64,000 nt of DNA from Cryptomeria japonica (taxonomy: Eukaryota > Streptophyta > Pinopsida > Cupressales > Cupressaceae): NCBI RefSeq assembly GCF_030272615.1, contig NC_081411.1, forward strand, positions 40,599,140 through 40,663,139. Direction: 5' to 3'. Of the stretch, positions 10,404 to 22,341 are shown one piece after another. Below the pieces are notes generated by a model, which saw nothing but the letters and a program-made list of their open reading frames with translations, did no database searches and was not told the DNA's origin. Numbering within the stretch: position 1 is the first letter of the stretch; the number at the start of each line of letters is the position of its first letter. Made by a program: the position numbers and the translations under genes.

Positions 10404-11871
10404 TGTTGACATTATGTGAACCGGTATGAGGACATAATAACATTGTATGTTGTCATTGATGTTAATATGCTGAAGAGGTGAGAACCGGTATAACACTATG
10501 AACCGGCATTTGTGCAAAAGTGAAGCGGTGTGTTTGTTCAAGGTGAACTGGCATATGGTAATGGGAACTGGCACATGGAAGCATTGTATGACTACCAGTT
10601 AGTAGTCTCAACTTCAAGGTTTTCAGTTGAAGTGCTTCAAGCCTATGTGGCTCAACCAGTGACTTTGTGTGATGAGTTAGCATGGTAACGAAGAATGGAT
10701 CATGTTGCCACGTAAGCCTTGTGTGCATGAAGGATCTTGCATGAAGGAGATTGTTCCTATCTACCTCGAGAATGTGTGAAGTCTGTAAAATGGTGATAAC
10801 GTGTGATGGGTTATCAACCGCCATGAAATCGGTGGAAATGGATGATGGAGAATGTCTTGAGATTGGATCAAGAATTGTTGCATTTAATACAGTGTGCTCA
10901 ATGGTCAGGATTGAACCGTTTAAATTCCTTAACCTAACAGGTTTAGGGTTTATGCTACCAACCTATCTATTTTCCTATAAGGTCGATGTTGTGTCTCTTT
11001 CTGAGGTTGTTGGAAAAAGTTGTGTGTGTGTATCCAAGAGAAGGGATACGTGATTCATGCCAGACCAAAAGGAGAGAAGTGATACCTATAGAGTGTAAGT
11101 GCAGAAGGTGAAGAGGAGCTTAAGTGGATCTGCATTGGCATAGAGTGTTGTTACCAGATTATTGTAATACCTGTTGATCTCTAACCACCTCAACAATTGG
11201 AAAATCCCTTAACAGGGTAGCTTTAACCGGCTTGTTGTAAATCCTTTAACAGGGTGACTCAAAACAATTGAGTTCTTGAAATCCTCTAACAAGGTAACCT
11301 TTAACAGGGTTTAACCCTTAACTGGGTATTCTTGCCATCCCTTAACCGGGTGATCCCTAACAGGATCGGTTCCTAACAGAACCTATTATATCAATCTTTA
11401 ACCAAACAAGGCTCCTAACAGAGCGGACTTCTAAAGAGTTCAAAACAAGCTTGTGGGTATTCATCACCACCATGGTTTTTCCCAGTTGGGTTTCCATGTG
11501 AAAAAAATATGTGTGTTATGTGTGATTTCTTCCTCATGTGATGCTTTGTTGTTTTCTATCAAGCAGTAAATCATGTTGATCTAGTTGCTCATATGTATAT
11601 CTTTGATGGTAGATTACTTGTTCATGTATTAGGGTGAAATAGAAATGAAGTGTTAGAGTGTATGAGAAGATAGGTTTCAACCAGTTTATGCTTGTCTTAG
11701 CTATTCTAGGTTTTTGCCAGTTGTACTATGTTTTAAGACCAGTGTTACTATTTGTCTGTCAATGCACAGTATCTGCTAACAAACTGGTTTAAGAGTGTAT
11801 TTTTGTCTGTAATGATTCACCCCCCCCTCTCAGTACCTGTTTGGTACTATTCTTTCATCATTGAGTTATCA
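10404..11871 (+). repeat. 3' LTR of copia B (1468 bp)
   Basis: It starts TGTTGACATT right after the polypurine tract and ends TTATCA at the junction with element C. Between about 11200 and 11430 it has some eleven degenerate copies of a CCTTAACAGGGT-type motif. CACCATGGTTTTTCCCAG lies at 11468 and a C-run with CTCTCAG at 11820. It is the only full LTR of this copy in the window. The open frames inside it are incidental. Confidence 0.93.
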
Positions 11872-13189
11872 GCCTTCCTTCAATAACATCACACCACCTT
11901 CTCAATCAACCATGTCTAACATCAATTCTTCTACCGAAGCAACCATTAACAATCTTGCTCAAACTGTGTCTTCCTTACAACAAAAAATTTCTTCCATGAG
12001 TCAATCCAAGTTAAGTGTGCCCACATTTGATGTTGTTAGCCCTCTTTCTCTTGATATTGTTAAATTCGTCCAACCTAAGCATGTTGAGGTCCCTTAATTG
12101 GAACTCTATAATGGAAAAGGTGATCCTCTAACGCATGTCAAAACATTTCAAACCTTGTGTACTGATTTTGCTTATGATCAAAGATTGCTTGCAAAATTGT
12201 TTACAAGAACACTAAGAGATAAGGATTTACAATGGTATTTCTCTTTGCCTTCTTATGCTATCACTTCTTTTCAACAATTATAAAATGCTTTCATTCAACA
12301 ATTTCAAAATAATATTGGTCCTACAATCAATTTGACTGATTTAATGCATTGCAAATAAGGTGTTAAAGAAAAAGCAAATGATTTCATTGGTAGATATAAG
12401 CATTTGTGTGCTCAAATTTCTTTTCACGTACCTGATAATGATATTCAAAGAATTTTCATTTCTAATTTGCAAAAATATATTAGGGAAAAGCTTCTTTTTT
12501 CTGAGTTTACTTCCTTTCTACAGTTGTGCACAACTCCACAATTATCAACAAGTTGTGAGTCAAATGGAGCAATCTAATCCTATGGCTCTAAGTGATAAGG
12601 GGGAAAGTGTTCAACAATCATTTGTGAAGTCAAAACCAACAAAAAGCTTCATCAAGTTCAATGACACAATCAACAAAAACAATGTGAATGCTACAACAAG
12701 TGTGCCTCCTATTTCTAAATGCTTTAAAAGAGAAAGATAATTTACTCCTTTGAATGGATCTTTACATAGTATTATGTCTCAGTTATTTCAAAGAAATGTT
12801 ATCAAACTTCCTCCTATAAAACTAGTTGACCCATCTAAGCTTGCATCCCCTTATTTTGATAGCAATTCCTTTTGTCAATTTCATCATCAGCCTGGTCATG
12901 ATACTGAGAAATGTTTTGCATTGAAAAGTAAGATTCAATATTTGATTGATAATAATAATATATCGGTGGTAAGTGTGAATGATAAGGGAAACAAATCAGT
13001 AGCTCCTCCTAATCAAAATCTTAAGCTTTCCACTGATCCTTTTCCTTTGCATAACTCTAACGTAATTAAGATTGAACATACCTCTTTCTCTCCTTTTGAT
13101 CTTACTACCACAACTCCAAATTTGGTGAACATGGTAGACAAACAAAAGACACCTAAGGATCTTTGCATTACATTCACCCTAGTGAGACC
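11872..13189 (+). pseudogene. element C gag (Ty3-type) with zinc-knuckle-like motif
   Basis: The frame shows a Ser/Thr/Gln-rich N-terminal part, then a retrotransposon gag capsid domain (about 12098-12480; YNGKGDPLTHVKTF and LQWYFSLP), then a Cys/His motif of the form CX2HX4HX4C (CQFHHQPGHDTEKC, about 12873-12914). The start is missing because element B is inserted upstream. Stops at 12095-12097, 12281-12283 and near 12358, and frame changes near 12400, show a pseudogene. Gag would form the particle shell. Confidence 0.85.
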
Positions 13190-13337
13190 ATTAGGGCACC
13201 TAATGGACCTTTATACATAGTTGTGAAGGTTAAGGACATATCTTGTCGTGGTCCTCTTGTTGGTCCCTCTTGAATGGTTAATGTTATCACTGAGGAATGT
13301 CTCTTCAATTTAGGATTGCATAAACCGATCTATGATG
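13190..13337 (+). pseudogene. element C protease, N-terminal half
   Basis: The segment encodes the start of a Tat-like protease domain after gag (RAPNGPLYIVVKVKD-like in one frame), and ends in mid-codon context at the insertion of element D. At the place of the catalytic D-S/T-G the sequence reads G-P-S, followed by a TGA at about 13273. The protease therefore lacks its catalytic Asp in this copy. The remainder continues at 21951. Confidence 0.65.
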
Positions 13338-14762
13338 TGTTGGCATTTGCATGAAGATTGCATTAATTAAATGTTATGTTGTCATTGATGTCAATTAAAT
13401 GGTAATGATATTGTTATAATGTTGTTTTGTAACTGGTAGGAAGAGCTAGTGAATGGAATTGTGACCGGTAGGTACGTTTTTGGAGTGAACCGGTATTGCT
13501 AAGTATTGGAGAGTTGAACCGATAAACCCTACCTGTTGATTTGATAAACCCTAATCGATTAAATTTAGTGAATTGGTTGTATTGGTTTATGATCTGATGA
13601 TGAGCGGTAATGATTATGACACATGTGCATCTTTTATGAGGAGAGTTTCAAAGTGTTTTTGGTGCATTGATTTAATGGTTTTCATCCTGGGAATGAGCAA
13701 GTATATTGCATGTAATGAAAAATATGTGATGAGTTACTGAGTTTGATGAAGTGGTGATCAAGGAGCAGTTTAGGCTTTCTTGAATGATGTGCAGAGATTG
13801 TTATGTAATCCGATGATCATACATGAACCAACTTGTTTGTAATCTCTATGAGAGAATTAGGTTTTTATTGTGTTGCCAACCTAATTGATTTGTTTATAAG
13901 GTCGATGAGTTGTTTTGTTTGAGATTTGGCAAAGTTGTAATTGAGTGTGTGGTTGCCAAATCAGATGATGTATCTGCAGTTTGTGTAAAAGAAGATAAGA
14001 TCATGAAAAGGATCTAAACAAGTAAGTGTAGTGCTATTTTAATAGATCAGCAAACTCCTTTTGTTTTCTAACAATTGCAGCAATAAAATCCCCTAACCGG
14101 GTAAGCTCTAACAAGCTTAGTGTTATTCAAATTCTCTAACCAGGTGGTCCATTAGCTTGGATTTCAAATCCTCTACTAAGGTTACTCCTCATAGGGTATT
14201 GCTTCTAACAAGGAATTATAGTCAATCCCTTAACCGGGTGGTCCCTAACAGGATCTATTCTTAACAAGACTTTTTGTAAAAGTTTTAATAGGCTTGGCTC
14301 CTAACAGGGCAAACTTCAAAAGAGTTTAGGAAGTTATCTTGTGAGTCTCATCTCACCGTGGTTTTTCTCATTTGGGTTTCTACGTCAAAAATATTGTGTC
14401 AAGTGGTGAATTTTTTATGGATATTTTTTCTATGGTTGAATTTCTTAACTGCTTAATCCACTTTGATAAGTTATGTTAACAAGCAGAAATTTGAAATGAG
14501 GTTTTACTTATGTCAGAAAAAGTATTTGGATGTTTGTGAGTTTCAAGTTGTTTATTGTTAATTTGTTGTAACAGTCAACCGATTTATTTTGACAGTGATA
14601 TTACATTTATAGTTCAATGGTTTATCTTGTCATTTTAAAAGTTTACTTTGAGAGGTTGTTTCTGAGCTAGGTGAAAGTTTATATCAGTTTTTCTATCTAC
14701 TGATTCATCCCCCCCCCTCTCTCAGGAGTTGACTGGATCCTTATTCTTTCATCATACCATCA
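13338..14762 (+). repeat. 5' LTR of copia D (1425 bp)
   Basis: It starts TGTTGGCATTTGC and ends CATACCATCA. Like B's LTR it has the CTAACCGGGT-type motif array (about 14085-14330), a CACCGTGGTTTTTCTC box near 14354, and a C-run with CTCTCAG at 14709-14724. Confidence 0.95.
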
Positions 14763-14764
14763 AT

Positions 14765-14776
14765 TGGTATCAGAGC
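14765..14776 (+). promoter_or_regulatory. primer-binding site of copia D
   Basis: TGGTATCAGAGC is a perfect match to the initiator-Met tRNA complement, two bases after the 5' LTR. Confidence 0.95.
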
Positions 14777-14834
14777 ACTTCTCAGGTCCTCTAAGGTCTA
14801 AGCCTAACAACTTGAGGTAAAGATCTTTTTGAAC

Positions 14835-17100
14835 ATGATTAACAAGGAAGGTCTGAAGTTTAATAGGGAGAACTACATAATATGGAGTGAGAATGAAAAT
14901 TTATATCAAGTCTTGGAAATCAATACTGGGAACATGTTAATACTCAATATGTTACACCTAGTGGGATTATGATTGATGACCAGAAGAAAGAGCAACAACA
15001 AAACAATGAAGCACTGGAGGCTATTATCAGTTCTTTGTCTGATGCAGAATATTTTGATGTTCATGGTCAAGAGACTGCATATGAGATATGGAAGAAACTT
15101 GAAGAGATTTATAGTGGTGATGAACATGTGAAGATTGCCAAGGAAGAGAGTCTAAGAGGGAAGTTTGATGACATGTGGAAGGATAAAGGTGAGAATATAC
15201 AACAATATGGTCAAAGGATAAAAGAGATAGTTGGTGAGATCAAGATTGTTGATGCTAAAGTGGAAGATGCCATAGTGATTAGGAAGGTGTTGAGAACCCT
15301 ACTACTGGTCTACGCTATCTAAGTTATAGCCATTTAGGAGCTAAAGTCAATTGACAAAACCAAGGTAACCCTTGACTCCATCATTGGTAAGCTTATTGCT
15401 TTTGAATTAAATAGTTATGATGGTAGTGTTCAGAAATTTGAATCTGCATTTAGAGCTTCATTTTCTAATGTTAGTCCCAACCAGTGCTGAGAGGGGAGGG
15501 GTGAATCAGCACTTTACCAGTTCTACCCAATTAAAACTTTTAACTTAAGTTTTCACTAACTTAACATTCATCAATATAAATAAATACTGCAGAAGAATAA
15601 GCATGCATGAAAAGATACACAATGACACCAAGATTTATCTCATGGAAACCCAAATGGGAGAAAATCACAGTGTGAGTAGGAACTCACAAAATTTGTACTC
15701 TTGTGGAGTACGTCGGGTGAGGAGCCATCCCTGTTGGGAGATTACAGAGACACTGTTAGGTGCCACCCGGTTAAGGGATTTTGTCTAAGGCTTGTTAGTG
15801 CCTTTACCCTATTAAAGGTAGCCTTGTCAAAGGTCTTAAGGTCATCAATTAAGGTAACACCCAGTTAAGGGATTTTTACAATGGCACCTATTAAAGTCTA
15901 CCCTATTAACGGATTTTATTTGCAATGGTTAGAGAGAAACATAAAGATGATCTACTAGAGTGGCTACTGATAGCTTGATCAAATCACACTGAAAATCATA
16001 CTATATCTGCATCGGTTGTGTCTTCTCTTCACAACAACGGTTTCCTGAATATACCTATGTCTCTTCCCTCTGTCGATTTACTGATCCTTGGCTTTGCACT
16101 CTGTCAGTCCTTTGTCACTCGGCTCTACACTCTGTTATGATCCCCCTGTGTTCATTTTTTTTATTATCACTATTCGCATGAACAACAACCTTCTCGAGAA
16201 TGAATTATGTGAATTTATTATCCTATCAATCTCTTGCCATCTTTCCCTCCAAAACATCCTATTCAAAATTTTGTTACCATGCCTTAAATCACTCTCCTAA
16301 AATCATTGCAGAAATATCTGTCAAGATAGCTGATCATGTCGATAAGTTCATCGGTTGACTGGAGAAGACTATCGGTTTAACTGAATGTTAACTGAACGTT
16401 ACCAGTCTGTCAGTTATAGACTCTACCAATGTACCGATCAAAATCTACCTAGCCGATTTTCTCTTGTATATAGATTTGTTCTCTACTTAGTCGATTGACC
16501 TCTTCTATACCGGTCTACTCACTGCTTGTCGGTTGATCTCCTGTGTGCTGGTCTACTCCTGTTTACCCTATTTACTCATTTCTTAGCTGGTTAACCTAAG
16601 TATGTCGGTCTACTTACTACCGATAAAATATGAAGACTTAGGAGATTATGTTGCCAACAATGATAACCATGTCATTCACCGATCATACAAAAATGAACCA
16701 GAATGCCAACATCTAACCCATCTATGAGGAAAAGTAGAGATGTCAGTCACAGTTATGAATCTAGATCCAGTAGAGAAATTGATGATGAAGATAGTTTGGT
16801 TGAGCTTGAATCATTGTTGGCCAAGCGGTTTCCCAGAGGTACTGGTAAATATAGAGGTAAATTACCTTTGAAATGTTTTTCATGCAATAAGATTGGACAC
16901 ATTGGAGCTAACTATCCTAATGGTGATAATGAGCACAAGCGAGAGAAGTTCAATAAGTACAAGGGAAAATGAAAAAGACATTGTCTTATTGCAATTGATG
17001 GTGGTATCACTAATGAGGAATCTGAAGGTTATGCCAATGAAGACATTATCTTTGTAGCCATTAAAGAGGAGACATTTGATCAGAAAGCTTTAGTTTCTCG
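14835..17100 (+). pseudogene. copia D gag, split by a solo LTR
   Basis: The ATG at 14835 matches the gag start of B. A frame change near 14890 moves the reading to 14969-15322, then TAA and TAG codons follow at about 15320 and 15332. The solo LTR 15469-16711 lies inside, and removing it with one TCTAA copy restores the gag frame exactly. The zinc knuckle (about 16875-16916) reads CFSCNKIGHIGANY, so its last Cys is Tyr (TGT to TAT) and it could not hold zinc normally. The acidic tail leads to the protease. Confidence 0.9.
15469..16711 (-). repeat. solo LTR, copia B/D family, antisense in gag of D (TSD TCTAA)
   Basis: On the minus strand it starts TGTTGGCATTCTGG (16711) and ends at 15469 with the complement of TGTTAGTC. 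TCTAA stands at 15464-15468 and at 16712-16716, so this is a true insertion whose internal part was lost by LTR recombination. The reversed C-run (GAGGGGAGGGG, 15490-15500) and the reversed CCGGTTAAGGGATT motif array (15755-15915) place it in the B/D LTR family. The small open frames inside it are not genes. Confidence 0.95.
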
Positions 17101-18630
17101 CATGGATAATTCTGATGATTGAATCATTGATAGTGGTTGTTCACATCACATGAGCGATGACCGGAACAAATTTATTTCTTTGAAGGAATTTGATGGCAGA
17201 GTTGTAAGATTTGGTAATGACTCACCCTACATGGTTAAAGGTAAGGGAACTATTTCTCTTAATGGGAAGAGCAGTGCAAATGATGTCTACTAGGTTGAAG
17301 GTCTCAAGCACAATCTTTTGAGTGTTTCTCAACTCAATGACAGAGGATACCCATTGGAGTTTAAGAACGGTATGTGCAAAATCTATGGGAGTAAAGGTGA
17401 ACTGATTGCAACCGGCAAGTAGACTAAAGGTAACTTGTTTCACCTAAATCCTAAAGTCAGCAACTATTTAATTGCTAAAGTGGATGATTGTTGGCTTTGG
17501 CATAGGAGATTTTATCATTTAAATTTTGATAGCATTATTAAAGTGAGTAAGTCCAAGAAATTGAGAGTTTTGCCTCAATTAGACAAACCGATTGATGCTC
17601 TATGTAAAGAATGTTAGTTGGGAAAGATGACATCCTCAACTTTTAAGAGTAAATATTTTTCAACAGAACATCTATTAGATTTGGTTCATACAGACCTCTG
17701 TGGACCAGTAAGGACTAAAAGTATTCAAGGTGATAGATATTTTATGATCTTTACTAATGATTTCTCAAGGATGATGTGGGTCACATTCTTGAAGGATAAA
17801 ACACAAGCATTTAGTAAGTTCAAGGCATTCAGGGCTTTAGCTGAAAATGAGAGTGGTAAGAAGATAAAGTGTCTAAGGACTGATCAAGGTGGTGAATTTA
17901 CTTCTGAGGAATTCACTAGATATTGTGAAGAAAATGGTATCAAACGGCAGCTTTTTGCACCAAGGACACCACAGCGGAATGGTATTGCAGAGAGGAACAA
18001 CCAGTCAGTTGTTGAAGCTGCTAGGATGATTTTGATACAAGGAAGTGTAGCAAAAACTTTTTGGAGAGAAGTTGTCAGCACAGGTGTCTACACTATGAAC
18101 CGGATTTTGGTAAAAAGAGGTAAGGATAAGACTCCTTATGAATAGTGGTATGGTAGATCACCTAATGTTCATTATTTCAAGATATTTGGTAGAAAAAATT
18201 TTATTAAGAGAGGTGACTATGTTAGTAAGTTTGAAGCTAAAAGTGATGAGGGTATATTTCTTGGTTATTCCACCAAGAGTAAAGCCTACAAATGTTATAA
18301 CAACTAGACAGAGAATCATTGAGAGTGTTGATGTTCAAGTGGATGAGTATCTTGAAGTCTCAAGGGAAACCAGTATGGAGAAAAAGGATGAAGATCCATG
18401 CATTTTGTTTTTGGAACCAGAACCTGTGAAACCCAAAACTGGTAAATTAAATGTTGATGTACCAGTTCAACCAAAATGGGTAGACTAAGAAGAAGATGAA
18501 GATAATGAAGAAGAAGACCATGAAGATAATGATCATGTTATTCCAAGGTATGTAAGACTCAATCACAATCCTGAATAGATTATTGGAGATAAGGATGTTG
18601 GAGTATTAAAAAGAAGAAGAATTAGAGAAA
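17101..18630 (+). pseudogene. copia D protease and integrase
   Basis: The protease keeps its catalytic D-S-G (IIDSGCSHHM), but the Trp before it is TGA. TAG codons follow at about 17292 (Trp position) and 17420. The integrase finger (WHRRFYHLNF) starts near 17500, and a TAG at 17615-17617 breaks its C-X2-C end. The core 17618-18145 has Asp in LVHTDLCG, Asp in LRTDQGGEF and Glu in IAERNN, and is open for 175 codons. A 2-bp deletion near 18304 relative to B and further stops end the frame. Confidence 0.9.
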
Positions 18631-20186
18631 ATTCTTGCATGATCTCCACTATTGAGCCTAGAACTGAAAAGGAAGCATTTGGAGATGATCATTGGGTCAA
18701 AGCTAAGGAGGAGGAGCTTGATCAAATTGAGAAGATTAATACATGGACCCTAGTACCCAGACCGGTGAATAAAAATGTGATAGGTACTAAGTGGGTGTTC
18801 AGGAATAAGTTGAATGAAGATGGTGTAGTAGTCTGGAAAAAGCTAGATTGGTTTGCAAAGGTTATGCACAAGAAGAAGGAGAAGATTATGGTGAGAGTTT
18901 TACACCAGTTGCTAGACTGGAAGGTGTCAAAACTTTACTAGCATTTGCAGCTCATAAGGGATTCAAAGTATTAGATGGATGTGAAGTCTGCATTTTTTAA
19001 TGGAATACTGGAAGAAGAAGTATACATTGAGCAGACAGATGGTTATGCTTTAACTGATGAAAAAGACATGGTATGTAAGTTGCACAGGGCACTATATTGA
19101 TTAAAGAAAGCAGTGAGAGCATGGTATGAAAGGCTTCATTCACACCTGATGAAGATAGGTTTTCAAAGAACCAGTGAAGATAACAACATATATCTGAAAT
19201 CTAAAGGAGATAAGATACTGGTTAGTGAAGTGTTTGTAGATGATATCATATTTGGAGGCAATGATGACATGAGAAATGTCTTTGCAAATGAAATGAAAAG
19301 TGAGTTTGAAATGTCTCTAGTGGGAGAGATTAAAAAATTCATAGGTTTGCAAATACAACAAATGAAGAGTGGTATTTTCATTACACAGTCTAAGTATGTG
19401 AAAGAGGTATTAAAGACATTTGGTATGATTGATTGTAAACTAGTTGGGATGCCAATGTTTATAGGTTGTAAGTTTTATAAGGAAGATGATGCCACATCTG
19501 TTGATGAAAAGGAGTACAGGTCAATGATTGGAAAATTGCACTATGTTGTTCACAGCAAACCAGATATAGCTCATGCAGTTGGTCTAGTTGCTAGATTTTA
19601 GAAGAATCCTAAGGAAACACATTTGATAGCAACCGAGAGGACATTCAGATATTTGAAAGGCACTATTGACTATGGATTATGTTATCCATATGAAGGTAAC
19701 TTTGACTTGAAGATGTATACAGATGCAGATTGGGCACGTAATGTTGATGATGGGAAAAGCATAACTGGTGGAGCATTCTTTCTGGGAGGAAGACTTGTTT
19801 CATGGAGTAGCAAGAAGTAGAGTTGTATATCACAGTCTAGTGCTGAAGTTGAGTATGTTGTTGCTTATATGAATTGTACCCAAGCTATCTAGATGAGGCA
19901 CATTCTGGAAGGTTTCAAGATGAAGTTTATAGAACCTATAAAGATCTTATGTGATAATACCAGTGCCATAAATATTTCCAAGAACCCTATTTTGCACGTA
20001 CGAACCAAGCATATTGAATTGAAGTATCATTTTTTGAGGGAAAAAGTGCAGAGTAAAGATGTGGTCTTGGAGCATGTTTCTACCAAGGAGAAACTTGAAG
20101 ATATCTTTACTAAACCTCTGCATAAGACTACTTTTGAGTATCTTAGAAGTCAACTAGGAGTTGTACCCCTTCATGAGGTAAATTGA
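18631..20186 (+). pseudogene. copia D reverse transcriptase and RNase H
   Basis: RT begins with the NTWTLVPRP and [12 protein letters not shown] blocks (about 18735-18830), shifts frame near 18838, has stops near 18974 and 19100, and carries FVDD near 19235. RNase H runs to a TGA at 20184-20186 after a C-terminal block like that of B. It is interrupted by TAG codons near 19601, 19819 and 19892, at Gln or Trp positions. Homology to B is continuous, and the frame ends 360 bp before the 3' LTR. Confidence 0.9.
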
Positions 20187-20546
20187 GCATAATGTAGATT
20201 ACATCAGTCCTGAAAATATTTGTAGAATTTTACAATAGGATTGGTGTAGAAGTGGATTTATTCCACAAGGGGAGCATCAAGTTGTAGGGTGTTGATGTTG
20301 AACAGTGAGTTTGACATTGCATGTTTTACTTTCAATTTGGCATTATTGTCAAAGGGGGAGAAGAACTATGTGATTTGTGATTTTTGGGGAGAAAAACTGT
20401 ATGATTGTCAGATAGAAGATCTATAGCTGATGAGAAGCTGAATACAAGGAGAGTACATGGTAAAATGTAATCCAGGATTCCTATTCACAATCACAGCAAT
20501 CAATGGTATTGATATTTGTATTGTCATCAATGCCAAAGGGGGAGAT
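20187..20546 (+). promoter_or_regulatory. copia D 3' untranslated region with two polypurine tracts
   Basis: The primary tract AAAGGGGGAGAT (20535-20546) abuts the 3' LTR. A second copy AAAGGGGGAGAAG lies at 20351-20363. No open frame is present. Confidence 0.85.
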
Positions 20547-21950
20547 TGTTGGAATTTGCATGAAGATTGCATTAATGAAATGTTATGTTGTCATTGATGT
20601 CAATTAACCGGTAATGATATTGTTATAATGTTGTTTTGTAACTGGTAGGAAGAGCTAGTGAAGGGAACTATAACTAGTAGGTAAGTTTGTGGAGTGAACC
20701 ATTATTGCTAAGTATTGGAGAGTTGAACCGGTATACCCTACCTGTTGATTTGATAAACCCTAACCAATTACGTTTGGTGAATTAGTTGTATTGGTTTATG
20801 ATCTGATGATGCGCGGTAAAGATTATGAAATGTATGCATATTGTATGAGGAGAGTTTCAAAGTGTTTTTGGCACATTGAGTTAATGGTTTTCATCCTGGG
20901 AATGAGCAAGTATATTGCATGTACTACAAAATGCATGATGAGTTATTGAGTTTGATGAAGTGGTGATCAAGGAGCGGTTGAGGCTTTCTTGAATGATGTG
21001 CAGAGATTGCTATGTAATTCAACGATCATACCTTAACTGACTTGTTTGTAATCTCTATGAGAGAATTAGGTTTTTGTTGTGTTATCGACCTAAATGAAAT
21101 GTTTATAAGCTCGATGAGTTGTTTTGTTTGAGAGTTGGCAAAGTTGTAATTGAGGCAAAGTTGTAACTGAGTGTGTGGTTGCCGAACCGAATGATGTATC
21201 TATAGTTTGTGTAAAAGAAGATAAGAGCATGAAAAGGATCTGAACAAGCAAGTGTAGTGCTATTTTAACAGATCAACAAACTCTTCTTGTTTTCTAACAA
21301 TTACAACAATAAAATCCTCTAACCGGGTGGTCCATTAGCTTGATTTTCAAACCCTCTACTGAGGTTACTCCTCACAGGGTATTTCTTCTAACAAGGCATT
21401 ATAGTTAATCCCTTAACCAAGTGTTCCCTAATAGGATCTGTTCTTAATAGGACATTTTGTAAAAGCTTTAACGGGATTAGCTCCTAATAGGGTGAACTTT
21501 AGAAGAATTCAGATAGCTATCTTGTGAGTCTCATCTCACCATGGTTTTTCCCATTTGGGTTTCCACATCAAAAATATTGTGTCAAGTGGTGAATGTTTGT
21601 GTGGTTATGTTTTCAATGGTTGAATTGCTTAACTGCTTAATGCAGTTTGAATTGCTTAACTACTAAATCCACTTTGAAATTTGAAATGAGTTTTTACTTA
21701 TGTTAGAAAAAGTATTTGGATGCTTGTGAGTTTCAAGTTGTTTACTGTTAACCTGTTGTAACAGTCAACCGATTTATTCTGATAGTGATATTGCATTTAT
21801 AGTTCAGTGGTTTATCTTGTCAGTTTAAAAGTTTACTTTGAGAGGTTGTTTCTGAGTTAGGTGAAAGTTTACATTAGTTTTTCTATCTACTAATTCACCC
21901 CCACCCCTCTCAGTAGTTGACCGGATCCCTATTCTTTCATCATACCATCA
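20547..21950 (+). repeat. 3' LTR of copia D (1404 bp)
   Basis: It starts TGTTGGAATTTGC and ends CATACCATCA, directly followed by the TGATG duplication. The CTAACCGGGT-type array is at about 21312-21490 and the C-run at 21898-21906. It differs from the 5' copy by many transitions and short indels. Confidence 0.95.
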
Positions 21951-22341
21951 TGATGACTCTAATGTGGTTGTGAAGTTATTTTATGGATTCTCTTGTCCTC
22001 CCATTGGTTCTATCACCCTTCCTGTTCAAGTTCACACTAAATCTATGGATGTCAACTTTTCTGTCATTCCTTCTTCCAAGCAATTTTGTGTGAAGTTGGG
22101 ATACCCTTGGCTATTTTCCATGAAGGTTATTTCTTCTCCAATTCATAAGTGTTTCAAATTTCTCCACAATGGAGAAATCTTAACCTTGAACCATAGCTTA
22201 TTTCGTCCATCTGAAAGAATCCCTAGTCTTCTTATTGATATCTTTTGTCCTAGGCAATTTCAATCTCTTTCACAAAGGAGCGATGCTCTTTTTCAATCTT
22301 ATCAAAAATGGAAGAATGATATGATCTTATCCTTGAGTTAA
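21951..22341 (+). pseudogene. element C protease, C-terminal half
   Basis: After the duplicated TGATG the frame resumes with VVVKLFYGFSCPPIGSITLP and continues to a GYPWLFSMKVISSPIHKCF block. This resembles the end of Tat-type proteases, where a G-R-P-W box precedes a conserved SSLHQ-like motif. A stop follows at 22341. Because the two halves meet exactly when D is removed, the protease was continuous when D inserted. Confidence 0.78.

Larger units (their letters stand above)
5581..11871 (+). mobile_element. Ty1/copia retrotransposon B, 5' LTR interrupted by A
   Basis: The visible part has the last 413 bp of the 5' LTR, a primer-binding site, gag-pol (6065-10158), a polypurine tract and a complete 1468-bp 3' LTR. 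By eye the two LTR copies differ at about 22 of 410 sites, so the insertion is old but younger than D. The missing first ~1058 bp of the 5' LTR should lie left of the window beyond element A's far LTR. B itself sits in the gag of element C; its target duplication should be GCCTT (11872-11876). Confidence 0.92.
13338..21950 (+). mobile_element. Ty1/copia retrotransposon D, complete, with TGATG target duplication
   Basis: Two LTRs (13338-14762 and 20547-21950) flank a primer-binding site, gag, protease, integrase, RT, RNase H and polypurine tract. The 5-bp target duplication TGATG is exact at 13333-13337 and 21951-21955. D belongs to the same family as B: proteins and LTR motifs align throughout. 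The LTRs differ at roughly 8-10% of sites over the first 300 bp by eye, more than those of B, so D is older. A solo LTR of a related element lies in its gag. D interrupts element C. Confidence 0.96.

Noticed and set aside
10175-11053. Short frames at the 3' end of element B
   Set aside because: They fall in the untranslated region and LTR of B.
15603-16300. Small plus-strand genes within 15469-16711
   Set aside because: They lie in an antisense solo LTR with exact TCTAA duplications; the frames are incidental.
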